Source: Nitrospina sp. (GTDB taxonomy: Bacteria; Nitrospinota; Nitrospinia; Nitrospinales; VA-1). Taken from it: a stretch of DNA of 41,323 nt. The notes beneath the pieces were generated by a model. That model was not told where the DNA came from and did not search any database. It saw only the letters and a list, made by a program, of their open reading frames with translations. Positions 17,785 to 27,806 of the stretch are shown here, one piece after another. The stretch is taken from positions 1 through 41,323 of the forward strand of contig JABIYR010000134.1 of assembly GCA_018702695.1 (NCBI GenBank), given 5' to 3'. Each line of letters opens with the position of its first letter. The first letter of the stretch is position 1. A program made the translations under genes and the position numbers.

Positions 17785-19063
17785 AAATGGTCGAGTTATA
17801 GACCCGGCAAACAAGCTCGATGGTTCGTTTGATATTCTCATTAATGATGGAAGAATTGAAGCCGTTGAACCAAAGGGTAAAATATCTGGCAGTAAATTAA
17901 AGGGCATTGCAGAAATCGATGCCAAGGGTTGTGTTGTTTCCCCTGGTTTTTGTGATATGCATGTGCATTTCAGAGAACCCGGTCATGAATATAAAGAAAC
18001 TATCGAGACAGGCAGTGCTTCTGCTTCTGCTGGCGGGTTTACCACGGTGGCGGTGATGCCAAATACTTCTCCTGTGAACGATAATCGTTCTGTTACAGAA
18101 TTAATTTTGTCCCAAGCTAGAAAAACCAGCGCGATCAATATCCTGCCCATTGGTGCAATCAGCAAAGGCTTAAAGGGCGAAACATTATCTGATATGGGGG
18201 AATTGAAAGAAGCGGGTTGTATCGGTTATTCCGATGATGGCAGACCGGTTATGGATAGTGAGTTAATGCGAAGGGCATTAGAATATAGCCGAATGTTTGA
18301 CTTGCCTTGTATTCAACACAGCGAAATGTTGGATTTAACTTTGGGCGGTTGCATGAATGAAGGCATTATCTCGACGGAATTGGGTTTGAAGGGAATGCCG
18401 GTTGAGGCAGAAGATATTATGGTCTTTCGAGACATCAGTTTACTGGCTAAAACAGGCGGAAGATTGCATGTTGCTCATATCAGCAGTGGAGGGGCGGTCG
18501 ATCTTGTACGTCAGGCCAAAGCTAAGGGTTTGCCGGTGACATGCGAAGTCGCACCGCATCATTTTACTCTGACAGAAGAAGCCTGTCGGGAATATGACAC
18601 CAATTCCAAAATGAGCCCGCCTTTAAGGACACATCAAGATATCGAATTGATAAAGGAAGGTTTGCGAGACGGGACGATTGATATCATCGCAACAGACCAT
18701 GCCCCTCATGATTTAGCGGACAAACAGGTAGAGTTCAGCAAAGCTTGTTTTGGTATTGTTGGCTTAGAAACGGCGTTACCACTAACGCTTAAACTGGTTG
18801 ATGAAAAAATCATCACATTAGAAAAAGCGGTGGATCTATTGACCCATCAGCCCTGTCGTCTGTTCAATTTGGATAAAGGAGATATCGGAGTGGGAAAAAT
18901 TGCAGATATTGTTATCTTCGATCCTCAGTCCAAGTATTGCATTGAACCTGAAAAATTTAAGTCTCGTAGCAAAAACTCTCCCTACAAAGGTTGGCAAGTG
19001 AGAGGACAAATTCTTCATACTCTCGTTGCAGGTAAAACCGTATATTCTGTCGGCAATGAATAA
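17768..19063 (+). CDS. pyrC: Dihydroorotase
   Basis: DMHVHFREPGHEYKETIETG, IATDHAPHD. The ORF track start at 17717 lies inside pyrB; ATG 17768 ([13 protein letters not shown]) is preferred. Confidence 0.94.
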   Translation: MPTLIKNGRVIDPANKLDGSFDILINDGRIEAVEPKGKISGSKLKGIAEIDAKGCVVSPGFCDMHVHFREPGHEYKETIETGSASASAGGFTTVAVMPNTSPVNDNRSVTELILSQARKTSAINILPIGAISKGLKGETLSDMGELKEAGCIGYSDDGRPVMDSELMRRALEYSRMFDLPCIQHSEMLDLTLGGCMNEGIISTELGLKGMPVEAEDIMVFRDISLLAKTGGRLHVAHISSGGAVDLVRQAKAKGLPVTCEVAPHHFTLTEEACREYDTNSKMSPPLRTHQDIELIKEGLRDGTIDIIATDHAPHDLADKQVEFSKACFGIVGLETALPLTLKLVDEKIITLEKAVDLLTHQPCRLFNLDKGDIGVGKIADIVIFDPQSKYCIEPEKFKSRSKNSPYKGWQVRGQILHTLVAGKTVYSVGNE

Positions 19064-19093
19064 CTCATTCAACGTTATAAAATCTCGAATATT

Positions 19094-20218
19094 ATGAAAG
19101 CCTATTTAGCTTTATCTGACGGAAAAATTTTTGAGGGCACTCACTTTGGAGCCGAAGGTGAAGTGGACGCAGAAATTGTATTCAATACCAGTATGTCGGG
19201 TTACCAAGAAATCATTACAGACCCATCTTATTGTGGCCAAATGGTGGTCATGACCTATCCACTCATAGGTAATTACGGAATCAACCCGCAGGATTTTGAG
19301 TCGGACCGCCCTCACCTCTCTGGTTTAATCATCAAAGAATTGAGTAACATTACCAGCAATTGGCGGTCAACCGGAAAACTGGAAGATTTTTTTAAGGAGT
19401 TTGGCATCGTTGGTATTCAGGGTATCGATACCAGAGCTTTAACCCGACGCATTCGCGAAACGGGTGCACAGCAGGCTGTGTTAACTACCATTAAACAAGA
19501 CCACCAAGAATTAGTTCGTAAAGCACAAAACTCACCGAGTCTTGTGGGCAAAGATTTGGTTCAAAAAGTGACTTGTCAAAAACCGTATGATTGGTCAGAG
19601 GGGGAATGGAATATTGTTAAGGGTGAAACGATTCTCAAGACTCCGGTTAATGCAAAATATTTTGTCGTTGCCTATGATTTTGGGATCAAACGAAACATAT
19701 TGAGAAAGCTGGTGGGTGCAGGGTGTCGAGTTCGTGTCGTTCCCGCTTCGACTCCGGCACAAGAAGTATTAGCCTTAAAACCCGATGGCGTGTTTTTATC
19801 GAATGGTCCGGGCGACCCAGAAGGGGTTCCATACGCTGTTAAAAACATTAAACTGCTATTGGGTAAAATTCCTATATTTGGCATTTGTTTGGGGCATCAA
19901 ATATTAAATCTAGCATTAAATGGAAAGACATTTAAACTAAGGTTTGGACACCATGGTGGAAACCAACCCGTCCAAGATGTGCCGTCTGGGAAAGTTGAAA
20001 TTACCTCTCAGAATCATGGTTTCGCTGTGGACTCGAATTCAATCGATCCGGCCATTGAGGTGACATCCATCAATCTAAATGACCAGACCGTTGAAGGCAT
20101 TCGTCATAAAGAGTGGCCTGTTTTTTCAGTTCAATATCATCCAGAAGCATCACCCGGCCCCAACGACTCGACCCACCTTTTCCAAAAATTTTCACAGCTC
20201 ATGGAAGCAAAAATTTGA
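19094..20218 (+). CDS. carA: Carbamoyl-phosphate synthase small subunit
   Basis: [50 protein letters not shown]. Confidence 0.95.
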   Translation: MKAYLALSDGKIFEGTHFGAEGEVDAEIVFNTSMSGYQEIITDPSYCGQMVVMTYPLIGNYGINPQDFESDRPHLSGLIIKELSNITSNWRSTGKLEDFFKEFGIVGIQGIDTRALTRRIRETGAQQAVLTTIKQDHQELVRKAQNSPSLVGKDLVQKVTCQKPYDWSEGEWNIVKGETILKTPVNAKYFVVAYDFGIKRNILRKLVGAGCRVRVVPASTPAQEVLALKPDGVFLSNGPGDPEGVPYAVKNIKLLLGKIPIFGICLGHQILNLALNGKTFKLRFGHHGGNQPVQDVPSGKVEITSQNHGFAVDSNSIDPAIEVTSINLNDQTVEGIRHKEWPVFSVQYHPEASPGPNDSTHLFQKFSQLMEAKI

Positions 20219-21093
20219 TGCTAAAAGAACCGTTGGACCAACTCTTCGAGTATGTTGCCCAAAACATACCTTCTGAAGAAATAATGATTGCTAAAAAGGA
20301 ATATCAGACGACCACCGGAGAAATCTATGAAGATGACAAGTCATACAATACACGCATGGCTTTATTTTTAGAGTGGTACCTTTTAGATTATTATGGTCCT
20401 GGAAAAGACAAAACCGTATTGGAATCAATCATAGAAGAAAACCCCACGTCATGGATTCAAGGTGCTGTGGAAGTTTATAAGGCGATATCAAATAATATTC
20501 AGGCTCTTTTTGAAGTCAAAAAAATTCGTGAAAATATGGTGACAGTTCTAGATCTGTTTACCGACGAAAAATACCAAGTTTATGAAGATGATTCTAAACT
20601 TGTTTTCAGAAAAAATGATCTTTTTCAAGGTCGTATTGTTTTCCATCAAGGTAAATATTATTTCACCGGTTATTATTCATTTCATCCGAGTAAAACCGAA
20701 CGTTTTATTAAAGGCGAAACAAAAAAAATCTATTTAGCTCAAAATATATGGCTCAAAGAGTTGAAAGTTCTTGAAAAGAGTTTGGCGAAACTTCAAAAAT
20801 CGAATCTCAAAAATTCAAATTTGATAGAAAAAGTACAAGTCAAAATTGGCAAAACAGATATTGAAGCGAAACTAGAGGTTTTAAATAAAGATTTTCAAAT
20901 TTTAAAAACAACTGATTCCAATATAAAAGAAAACATCCAAGGCGTTGAAAGAGAAATTGCTCAGTTGAAACACGATAAATTGAAGGTGGAAAAATGCAAA
21001 CTCATATCTGACTTGATCAATAAACTGGCTTATATGAATTTAAAATGGGAACGCTCCCGGCAAATTGAATTACTGGATATATATAAAAACTAA
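20218..21093 (+). CDS. Uncharacterised 291-292 aa protein between carA and carB (helical N-term, beta-rich middle, C-terminal coiled coil)
   Basis: ATG at 20218 overlaps the carA TGA and the stop overlaps the carB start. The ORF track start at 20113 is an upstream in-frame extension into carA. Confidence 0.8.
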   Translation: MLKEPLDQLFEYVAQNIPSEEIMIAKKEYQTTTGEIYEDDKSYNTRMALFLEWYLLDYYGPGKDKTVLESIIEENPTSWIQGAVEVYKAISNNIQALFEVKKIRENMVTVLDLFTDEKYQVYEDDSKLVFRKNDLFQGRIVFHQGKYYFTGYYSFHPSKTERFIKGETKKIYLAQNIWLKELKVLEKSLAKLQKSNLKNSNLIEKVQVKIGKTDIEAKLEVLNKDFQILKTTDSNIKENIQGVEREIAQLKHDKLKVEKCKLISDLINKLAYMNLKWERSRQIELLDIYKN

Positions 21094-24000
21094 TGCCTAA
21101 ACGAACCGATATAAAAAAAATTCTCCTCATAGGTTCTGGCCCAATTATCATAGGCCAAGCATGTGAGTTTGATTACTCTGGCACGCAAGCTTGTAAAGCT
21201 TTAAGGGAAGAAGGTTATGAAATAATTCTGGTCAATAGCAACCCTGCGACCATTATGACTGATCCTGAATTTGCAGATCGAACTTATATAGAGCCTGTAA
21301 CACCAGAAATCGTAGAGAAAATTATAGCGCGTGATCGTCCTGATGCACTCTTACCCACAATGGGTGGGCAGACGGCTTTGAACACGGCATTGGCTCTGGC
21401 TGAAATGGGGGTTCTAGAAAAATATAATGTCGAGTTGATCGGTGCAAACCTCGAAGCCATTCATAAAGCGGAAGACAGAACTCTTTTCAAAGAAGCCATG
21501 TTTCGGATTGGACTGCAAGTCCCCCCCAGTGGCAATGCAAAAACTTTGGCAGATGCATGGGAGGTTGTTAAAGAAACTGGTTTTCCCGCCATCATTCGGC
21601 CTTCTTTCACATTAGGTGGCACGGGCGGAAGTGTGGCCTACCATAAAGATGAGTTTGAATCGCTAGTTGCCTTTGCTTTAAAGGCTAGCCCTGTTTCTCA
21701 AGTATTAATTGAAAAGTCACTCATTGGTTGGAAAGAGTATGAATTGGAAGTGATGCGTGACTTGAAAGATAATGTCGTCATCATCTGTTCGATCGAAAAC
21801 TTAGATCCCATGGGTGTTCATACCGGTGACAGCATTACAGTGGCCCCGGCTCAAACACTCACTGACAAAGAATATCAAGTCATGCGCGATGCGGCGATTG
21901 ATATCATTCGTGAAATCGGGGTTGAAACGGGGGGATCTAATATTCAATTTGCTTTAGACCCTAAAACCGGAGACATGATTGTCATTGAAATGAACCCACG
22001 CGTATCCCGTAGTTCTGCTCTGGCTTCGAAGGCCACCGGATTTCCCATTGCAAAATTTGCCGCGAAGCTTTCAATCGGCTACACCCTAGATGAAATTAAA
22101 AATGATATTACAAGAGTTACCCCGGCATCCTTCGAACCAACTCTGGATTATTGTGTGGTGAAAATACCTCGGTTTACATTTGAGAAGTTTTCCCAGACGG
22201 AACCTATTCTTTCAACGCAAATGAAATCTGTAGGCGAAGTGATGTCGATGGGCCGTACCTTTAAGGAATCTTTATTCAAATCGATTCGATCTATGGAAAC
22301 CAATATTTATGGGTTTGAAGAAAAATTCAACTTTGATTTGAATAAGCTTTCCCTTGAACAACAAAAAGAAAAATTATTATCTAGCCTACCCACACCTTTT
22401 GCGGACCGTTTATGGCAGGTTGCCGCCGCTTTACGAAGAGGTATCTCGGTCGAACAAACCTACGAACTCACCGGAATTGATCCTTGGTTTCTAGATAATA
22501 TTAACACCCTGATACAGTTTGAAATTCAGCTATCTAAATTAGGTGGGTTATCGAATTTGGATGATGAAACCCTCTTGCAGGCCAAAAAATTTGGGTTTTC
22601 AGATATTTTTTTGGCAAGTCTTCTGAACTGTGCCGAAGCGGATATTCTTCAGCGTCGAGTGCAAGCAGATATTTATCCTGTATTCAAGCGTGTTGATACT
22701 TGTGGTGCAGAATTTGAAGCTTTCACTCCTTATATGTATTCGACCTACGAGGAAGAGTGTGAGGCCAACCCCAGTACTAAAAAGAAAATCATTATTTTAG
22801 GGGGTGGTCCCAATAGAATTGGTCAGGGCATTGAGTTTGACTACTGCTGTGTGCATGCTTCTTTCGCCTTGAAAGAAGATGGTTATGAAACCATTATGGT
22901 CAATTGTAACCCCGAAACAGTTAGCACCGATTACGACACCTCTGACAGGCTTTATTTTGAACCGGTCACTTTTGAGGACATTCTGCATATCGTCAGAGTG
23001 GAGAAACCTGAAGGGGTGATTGTTCAACTCGGTGGGCAGACACCCTTGAAATTGGCATTAGCTTTAATGGAAGCAGGCGTTCCCATTATTGGTACCAGCC
23101 CTGCTGATATCGACCGTGCAGAAAACAGACAATTATTCAAGGAGGTTTTGAATAAACTGGGGCTTCGTCAACCCAAAAATGAAACCGCTACTTGTTTTGA
23201 AGAAGCCCTTAAAATTGCTGAAGATATCGGTTACCCCGTAGTGGTTCGCCCTTCATATGTGTTGGGTGGACGGGCAATGGAAATTGTTTATAATCAGGAT
23301 CGTCTCAAATATTATATGGAGCATGCGGTTCAAGCCTCTCCCGAGCATCCCATTCTGATCGATGACTTCCTCCAAGATACAATAGAGATTGATGTTGATG
23401 CCGTGTCTGATGGCACAGATGTGGTGATAGGTGGCGTGATGGAACATATTGAGGAGGCGGGTATTCATTCAGGTGATAGTGCTTGTTCTCTACCAACATT
23501 TTCTCTAGCCTCAGAAACCATTGAGGAAATAAAAAATCAAACTTGTGCTTTAGCTCGCGAACTTAATGTTATAGGCCTCATAAATATTCAATTTGCCGTG
23601 AAGGATGGCAATATTTTCATCATTGAGGTCAACCCACGTGCTTCGCGGACGATTCCTTTTGTAAGTAAAACAATCGGTGTACCATTAGCTAAAATTGCCG
23701 CTCGCGTTATGGCAGGTAAAACTTTACAAGAAATTGGATTCACCGAGGAGATCAAATTTCCTCATATTGCCATTAAAGAGTCTGTCTTCCCTTTCAATAA
23801 ATTTCAGGACGTGGATATCTTACTCGGGCCTGAAATGAAGTCTACCGGCGAAGTGATGGGAATCGATATGATTTTTGGCCGAGCTTTTGCAAAATCTCAA
23901 TTGGCAACGGGAGTGAAACTCCCTCTAACAGGGACGGCATTTATCAGTGTAAAAGATTCAGACAAAGAAAAATCGGTTATTATCGGTAAGAGTCTGCAAG

Positions 24001-24329
24001 AATTGGGCTATCAATTGATCGCTACGCGTGGAACTGCAAAATATTTAAAAGAAAATGGAATTGAGGTATCACCGGTTAATAAAGTAAAAGAAGGTTCGCC
24101 CCACTGCGTTGAAGCCATTGAAAATCAAAAAATAGACATTGTGATCAATACCGTATTTGGAGAACAAGCCATTAAAGATTCTTTCACTCTCCGGAGAAGT
24201 TCTTTGAATCATAATCTGCCTTATTGCACCACGATGGCTGGAGCATCGGCTCTAGTAAGTGCTTTGCGAGCGATCAAAGAAGAAGGTCTGACCATAACAA
24301 CCATACAGGAGTATGGGGCTAAAATTTAA
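21093..24329 (+). CDS. carB: Carbamoyl-phosphate synthase large subunit
   Basis: [29 protein letters not shown], duplicated ATP-grasp halves, [21 protein letters not shown]-terminal MGS domain. Confidence 0.96.
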   Translation: MPKRTDIKKILLIGSGPIIIGQACEFDYSGTQACKALREEGYEIILVNSNPATIMTDPEFADRTYIEPVTPEIVEKIIARDRPDALLPTMGGQTALNTALALAEMGVLEKYNVELIGANLEAIHKAEDRTLFKEAMFRIGLQVPPSGNAKTLADAWEVVKETGFPAIIRPSFTLGGTGGSVAYHKDEFESLVAFALKASPVSQVLIEKSLIGWKEYELEVMRDLKDNVVIICSIENLDPMGVHTGDSITVAPAQTLTDKEYQVMRDAAIDIIREIGVETGGSNIQFALDPKTGDMIVIEMNPRVSRSSALASKATGFPIAKFAAKLSIGYTLDEIKNDITRVTPASFEPTLDYCVVKIPRFTFEKFSQTEPILSTQMKSVGEVMSMGRTFKESLFKSIRSMETNIYGFEEKFNFDLNKLSLEQQKEKLLSSLPTPFADRLWQVAAALRRGISVEQTYELTGIDPWFLDNINTLIQFEIQLSKLGGLSNLDDETLLQAKKFGFSDIFLASLLNCAEADILQRRVQADIYPVFKRVDTCGAEFEAFTPYMYSTYEEECEANPSTKKKIIILGGGPNRIGQGIEFDYCCVHASFALKEDGYETIMVNCNPETVSTDYDTSDRLYFEPVTFEDILHIVRVEKPEGVIVQLGGQTPLKLALALMEAGVPIIGTSPADIDRAENRQLFKEVLNKLGLRQPKNETATCFEEALKIAEDIGYPVVVRPSYVLGGRAMEIVYNQDRLKYYMEHAVQASPEHPILIDDFLQDTIEIDVDAVSDGTDVVIGGVMEHIEEAGIHSGDSACSLPTFSLASETIEEIKNQTCALARELNVIGLINIQFAVKDGNIFIIEVNPRASRTIPFVSKTIGVPLAKIAARVMAGKTLQEIGFTEEIKFPHIAIKESVFPFNKFQDVDILLGPEMKSTGEVMGIDMIFGRAFAKSQLATGVKLPLTGTAFISVKDSDKEKSVIIGKSLQELGYQLIATRGTAKYLKENGIEVSPVNKVKEGSPHCVEAIENQKIDIVINTVFGEQAIKDSFTLRRSSLNHNLPYCTTMAGASALVSALRAIKEEGLTITTIQEYGAKI

Positions 24330-24339
24330 AGTTTGTCAG

Positions 24340-25488
24340 TTATTCTGGAGTGCGTTTAGTCATAAACTCCCACCACGGTTTTTTTTCTAACTTAAAATTC
24401 ATTTCGTTTGTCATGGAGTCTTTTTCTCCCCCATACTGGCTCACCGATTGAATTAAAAACCCCGGCTTATAATCATTCCCAGCTATTGATTGGGCGATTG
24501 CGTGCCCTGCCCCGGTATTTGAAATTTGTATGACACCAGCTTTAACATAAATATCTCCAACATCACTACCCGTATAGGGGTCATGCATGTTAATACCCAT
24601 CGCATAAACATTAAATAAATCACCAACACGAACCCCATTATTGTATCCAATATTAATCAATATTTCATTTTCAGTATTCTCATTCATATCAATTGGCATT
24701 TCATGATTTTTCAGTGAAATGATTTCTCCCTCTAATTTTATCGAATCCAATTTGTGGTTGATGAATGATATTATTTCGCCCTTTATAAATTTAAGAGCGT
24801 AGTACATAGAGCTCTGTTTATTACCTGAAGCATCACTCAAACTCATAAAATTTTGAGCGGAAAAGCTTTGAGTTCCCGCGCTGGATAATGCTTTAAACGT
24901 TTGCTCGAAAAGAACTCTACCCGTTTTATGTTGAATTAGTTGTATCAGAATTTGAAACTGTGCATTTTCGCGTCTGTCGTTATTCAAGGTGTTGGTCTGA
25001 TCGGAAGTAATCCCAAGCGAATCAGGAATAAATTTAATAATTTGACCTCTAATTTCTGTCATAGAAGCTTTTGATGGCTCTTGCCCCATATTAGCTGGCC
25101 AAAATGAGGGAAATGACTTAGCGATCATCTCATTGTTTGGGATATTTTGAATTTCTTGAATTTCTTGAATTTCTGGATAGAGTGAATTTTGAAAATTGAA
25201 AATGGCAGGCTCAGCATTATATTTAGACTTTGGCATTCTAGAATTTTCTAGAAACTCATTATTTTGAGGCAGGCTCAGCAATTGAACTCGATTATTAATT
25301 TTTAATTCTTGAATTATGAGTGTCTTTAAAACAGTACTAGGGTTATATTTTTCTTTCCATCCTGAAGGATTTTGAATCTCCCCAATTTTAACCTTTTTCT
25401 TATAAAAAGCCTGTGAAGGCGAGGGAACCAAAAGTAATATAAAACTAATGACACAAAACATCCTTGCCAACCCAACAGTCATTTTCAT
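24340..25488 (-). CDS. Secreted FlgT/CsgG-like envelope protein
   Basis: Signal peptide; C-terminal INIGYNNGVRVGDLFNVYAMG...DVGDIYVKAGVIQISNTGAGHAIAQSI resembles the FlgT C-terminal fold. Confidence 0.5.
   Translation of the reverse strand: MKMTVGLARMFCVISFILLLVPSPSQAFYKKKVKIGEIQNPSGWKEKYNPSTVLKTLIIQELKINNRVQLLSLPQNNEFLENSRMPKSKYNAEPAIFNFQNSLYPEIQEIQEIQNIPNNEMIAKSFPSFWPANMGQEPSKASMTEIRGQIIKFIPDSLGITSDQTNTLNNDRRENAQFQILIQLIQHKTGRVLFEQTFKALSSAGTQSFSAQNFMSLSDASGNKQSSMYYALKFIKGEIISFINHKLDSIKLEGEIISLKNHEMPIDMNENTENEILINIGYNNGVRVGDLFNVYAMGINMHDPYTGSDVGDIYVKAGVIQISNTGAGHAIAQSIAGNDYKPGFLIQSVSQYGGEKDSMTNEMNFKLEKKPWWEFMTKRTPE
25147..25174. repeat. Three tandem copies of the 9-bp unit TTGAATTTC
   Basis: 25147-25155, 25156-25164 and 25165-25173 identical; encodes EIQEIQEIQ on the minus strand. 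Confidence 0.9.
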
Positions 25489-25641
25489 TCTAGTCAGAGA
25501 CCCTGGTTAATTGAAGTTATGATATTTATCGGCATAATCGAGTAAATCTATAAAAATAAACTATTTATTTAGGCTCTCTGGGTTGTATTAATCTGTCCAG
25601 ATGACTTGACCCAAACTTTATCTATCGGTACAATTCATCCA

Positions 25642-26388
25642 ATGAAACATTATTATTCGACTCTATTTTTATTCGCTTTGCTCATCTTTCCTTATCAGGT
25701 ATGGGGTGCAGAAAAAACCAGTGAAATGGTTAAAATTCCTGCAGGGTGCTTCTCAATGGGCACCAATAAAACCTATTTATATGAAGATGATAATATCAAC
25801 TCGCGAGAAAAACCGGCGCACAAGGTTTGCTTGGATAGTTTTTATATGGACCCCTATGAGGTGACTCAGGAAAAATGGGATGCCGTGATGAATTTTAATC
25901 GCTCTGTGTTCCATAAACCCAATCAACCCATGACTCACATTACCTGGCGTGAGGCACGAAGTTATTGCAAACGGGTTGGTAAAAGATTGCCAACTGAAGC
26001 CGAATGGGAATATTCAGCCCGTGCCGGAACTCAAACCCGTTTTTATTGGGGGGATGAAGTTGATGGAGACTATCTTTGGTATGCAGACAACAGTTCCAGA
26101 GAACCTGCAAATGTCGGAACCAAAAAACCCAATGCTTGGGGTTTGTATGACATGGTTGGAAGCGTTTGGGAATGGGTTGAAGATTGGTATTCAATTCATT
26201 ATTACGAGAACAGCCCCACCAAAAACCCGCTCGGGCCGGATAGAACTAGTTTCAGAATTATACGAGGAAACTCTTGGATCACCGATGAAAAATATTTACG
26301 CGTGACCATTCGTCATGGAGGTCTATCAGACCCGACTCTCACCTATTGGGTGGGAGTACGTTGCGCTATGTCACCTGCAAACCACTGA
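25642..26388 (+). CDS. Secreted FGE-sulfatase (SUMF1)-like domain protein, probably non-catalytic
   Basis: MVKIPAGCFSMG, YEVTQEKWDAVM, RLPTEAEWEYSARAG, NAWGLYDMVGSVWEWVEDWY. ORF track starts at 25606; ATG 25642 starts a signal peptide. Confidence 0.85.
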   Translation: MKHYYSTLFLFALLIFPYQVWGAEKTSEMVKIPAGCFSMGTNKTYLYEDDNINSREKPAHKVCLDSFYMDPYEVTQEKWDAVMNFNRSVFHKPNQPMTHITWREARSYCKRVGKRLPTEAEWEYSARAGTQTRFYWGDEVDGDYLWYADNSSREPANVGTKKPNAWGLYDMVGSVWEWVEDWYSIHYYENSPTKNPLGPDRTSFRIIRGNSWITDEKYLRVTIRHGGLSDPTLTYWVGVRCAMSPANH

Positions 26389-26394
26389 TAATTC

Positions 26395-27021
26395 TTGACC
26401 CCTCGCAATATAAATCAACTCTATCAAAAGTTAGCCCGTAGTTTGCCTGAGGCAAAATCTGAATTAATATTTAATAACCATTTTGAACTTTTGATTGCTG
26501 TCATTTTAAGCGCACAATCAACGGATAAAACGGTTAATAAAATAACTCCAACGCTATTTTCACTCTGCCCCACTCCAGCCGAATTTATCACTCTGGGGCA
26601 AACCAAACTCGCAAAAATTATCAAGCCTATAGGTTTAGCTGCCACAAAATCGAAAAATATTATTACTACCTGCCAAATATTGTTGGATAAACATAAGGGC
26701 ATTGTTCCATCTACTAGGAAGCTGCTTGAAGAACTGCCCGGGGTTGGAAGAAAAACAGCCAATGTGGTATTAAATGAAGGTTTCAATCAACCCACTATTG
26801 CCGTCGACACACATGTATTTAGGGTTTCCAATCGCACTGGTTTGGCACCGGGACAATCTGTACTCACAACCGAATTGAAACTACTAGAGGTGACACCGAA
26901 AAAATGGTTGCTCATGGCGCACCATTATTTGATTTTACATGGGCGCTATATCTGTACAGCCAAAAATTTCAATTGTCAAAATTGTGTAATAAATAAAGAA
27001 TGTGAGTACCCAGATAAATGA
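26395..27021 (+). CDS. nth: Endonuclease III
   Basis: HhH LEELPGVGRKTANVVL, catalytic AVDTHVFRV, C-x6-C-x2-C-x5-C Fe-S loop at the C-terminus. Confidence 0.93.
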   Translation: MTPRNINQLYQKLARSLPEAKSELIFNNHFELLIAVILSAQSTDKTVNKITPTLFSLCPTPAEFITLGQTKLAKIIKPIGLAATKSKNIITTCQILLDKHKGIVPSTRKLLEELPGVGRKTANVVLNEGFNQPTIAVDTHVFRVSNRTGLAPGQSVLTTELKLLEVTPKKWLLMAHHYLILHGRYICTAKNFNCQNCVINKECEYPDK

Positions 27022-27806
27022 ATGAATCTTCATCAAAACACCCAAAGATAAGAAATATTGATTCTATTTATGCCCGTTTGCATAAATATCTTGATGAAAT
27101 AGCCCCGCCGACATCTAATTACTCTCAACAGACAGAGGAACAAAATTACTCTTTAAAACAATTTGTCTTGGGTGAAGGTAATCCGTTTCGGGTGTTGATA
27201 TCAGCAGGTATTCACGGTGATGAGCCAAGTGGCGTGGAGACCATTTGTGCTTTGTTTGAAAATGATATTTTTAAAAACTATATCGACGATTGGGAAATCA
27301 TATTACTGCCTTGTTTAAACCCCTATGGCTATGAACGCGGGATTAGAGAGAACCACGAAGGGATTGATTTGAACCGGTCATTTAGGAACGAATCACCACC
27401 CCAGGAAGTCGTGTTTGCGCAATCGATATTTGATAAAGAGTTCGATCTGACTATAGAATTACATGAAGATGATGAAAGCAAGGGGTATTATTTATATCAA
27501 AAGGGAGACCATCTGGAAGATGATGTTTTGGGTCCCCAAATTATTCATACTGTCAAAAAAATCATTCCTATAAACGATGACTCCGAAATTGACGGTCATA
27601 TTTCTAAAGCCGGAATTGTAACTACTGTAGAGGATTATAAAACCATGGATTGGTGGCCGATGACTCTTTTTTCAATTTCGAAAAATAGTCGCAGGTGTTT
27701 CACACTTGAGTCGCCGACGGCATTGCCACTAGAAAAAAGAGTGGCAGCACATATAAGTGCTGTTGAAATGGCTCTTAATTATTTTACTAAAGTGTTTACC
27801 GATTAA
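27018..27806 (+). CDS. M14-family carboxypeptidase / AstE-like zinc hydrolase
   Basis: GIHGDEPSGVE, EGIDLNRSFR, FDLTIELHED. Confidence 0.8.
   Translation: MNESSSKHPKIRNIDSIYARLHKYLDEIAPPTSNYSQQTEEQNYSLKQFVLGEGNPFRVLISAGIHGDEPSGVETICALFENDIFKNYIDDWEIILLPCLNPYGYERGIRENHEGIDLNRSFRNESPPQEVVFAQSIFDKEFDLTIELHEDDESKGYYLYQKGDHLEDDVLGPQIIHTVKKIIPINDDSEIDGHISKAGIVTTVEDYKTMDWWPMTLFSISKNSRRCFTLESPTALPLEKRVAAHISAVEMALNYFTKVFTD

Noticed and set aside
20079-20276. Out-of-frame ORF spanning the carA end
   Set aside because: Overlaps carA and the coupled 292-aa gene; composition typical of a shadow frame.
25949-26305. 118-aa ORF in another frame of the FGE-like gene
   Set aside because: Shadow frame; FGE motifs are all in the longer frame.
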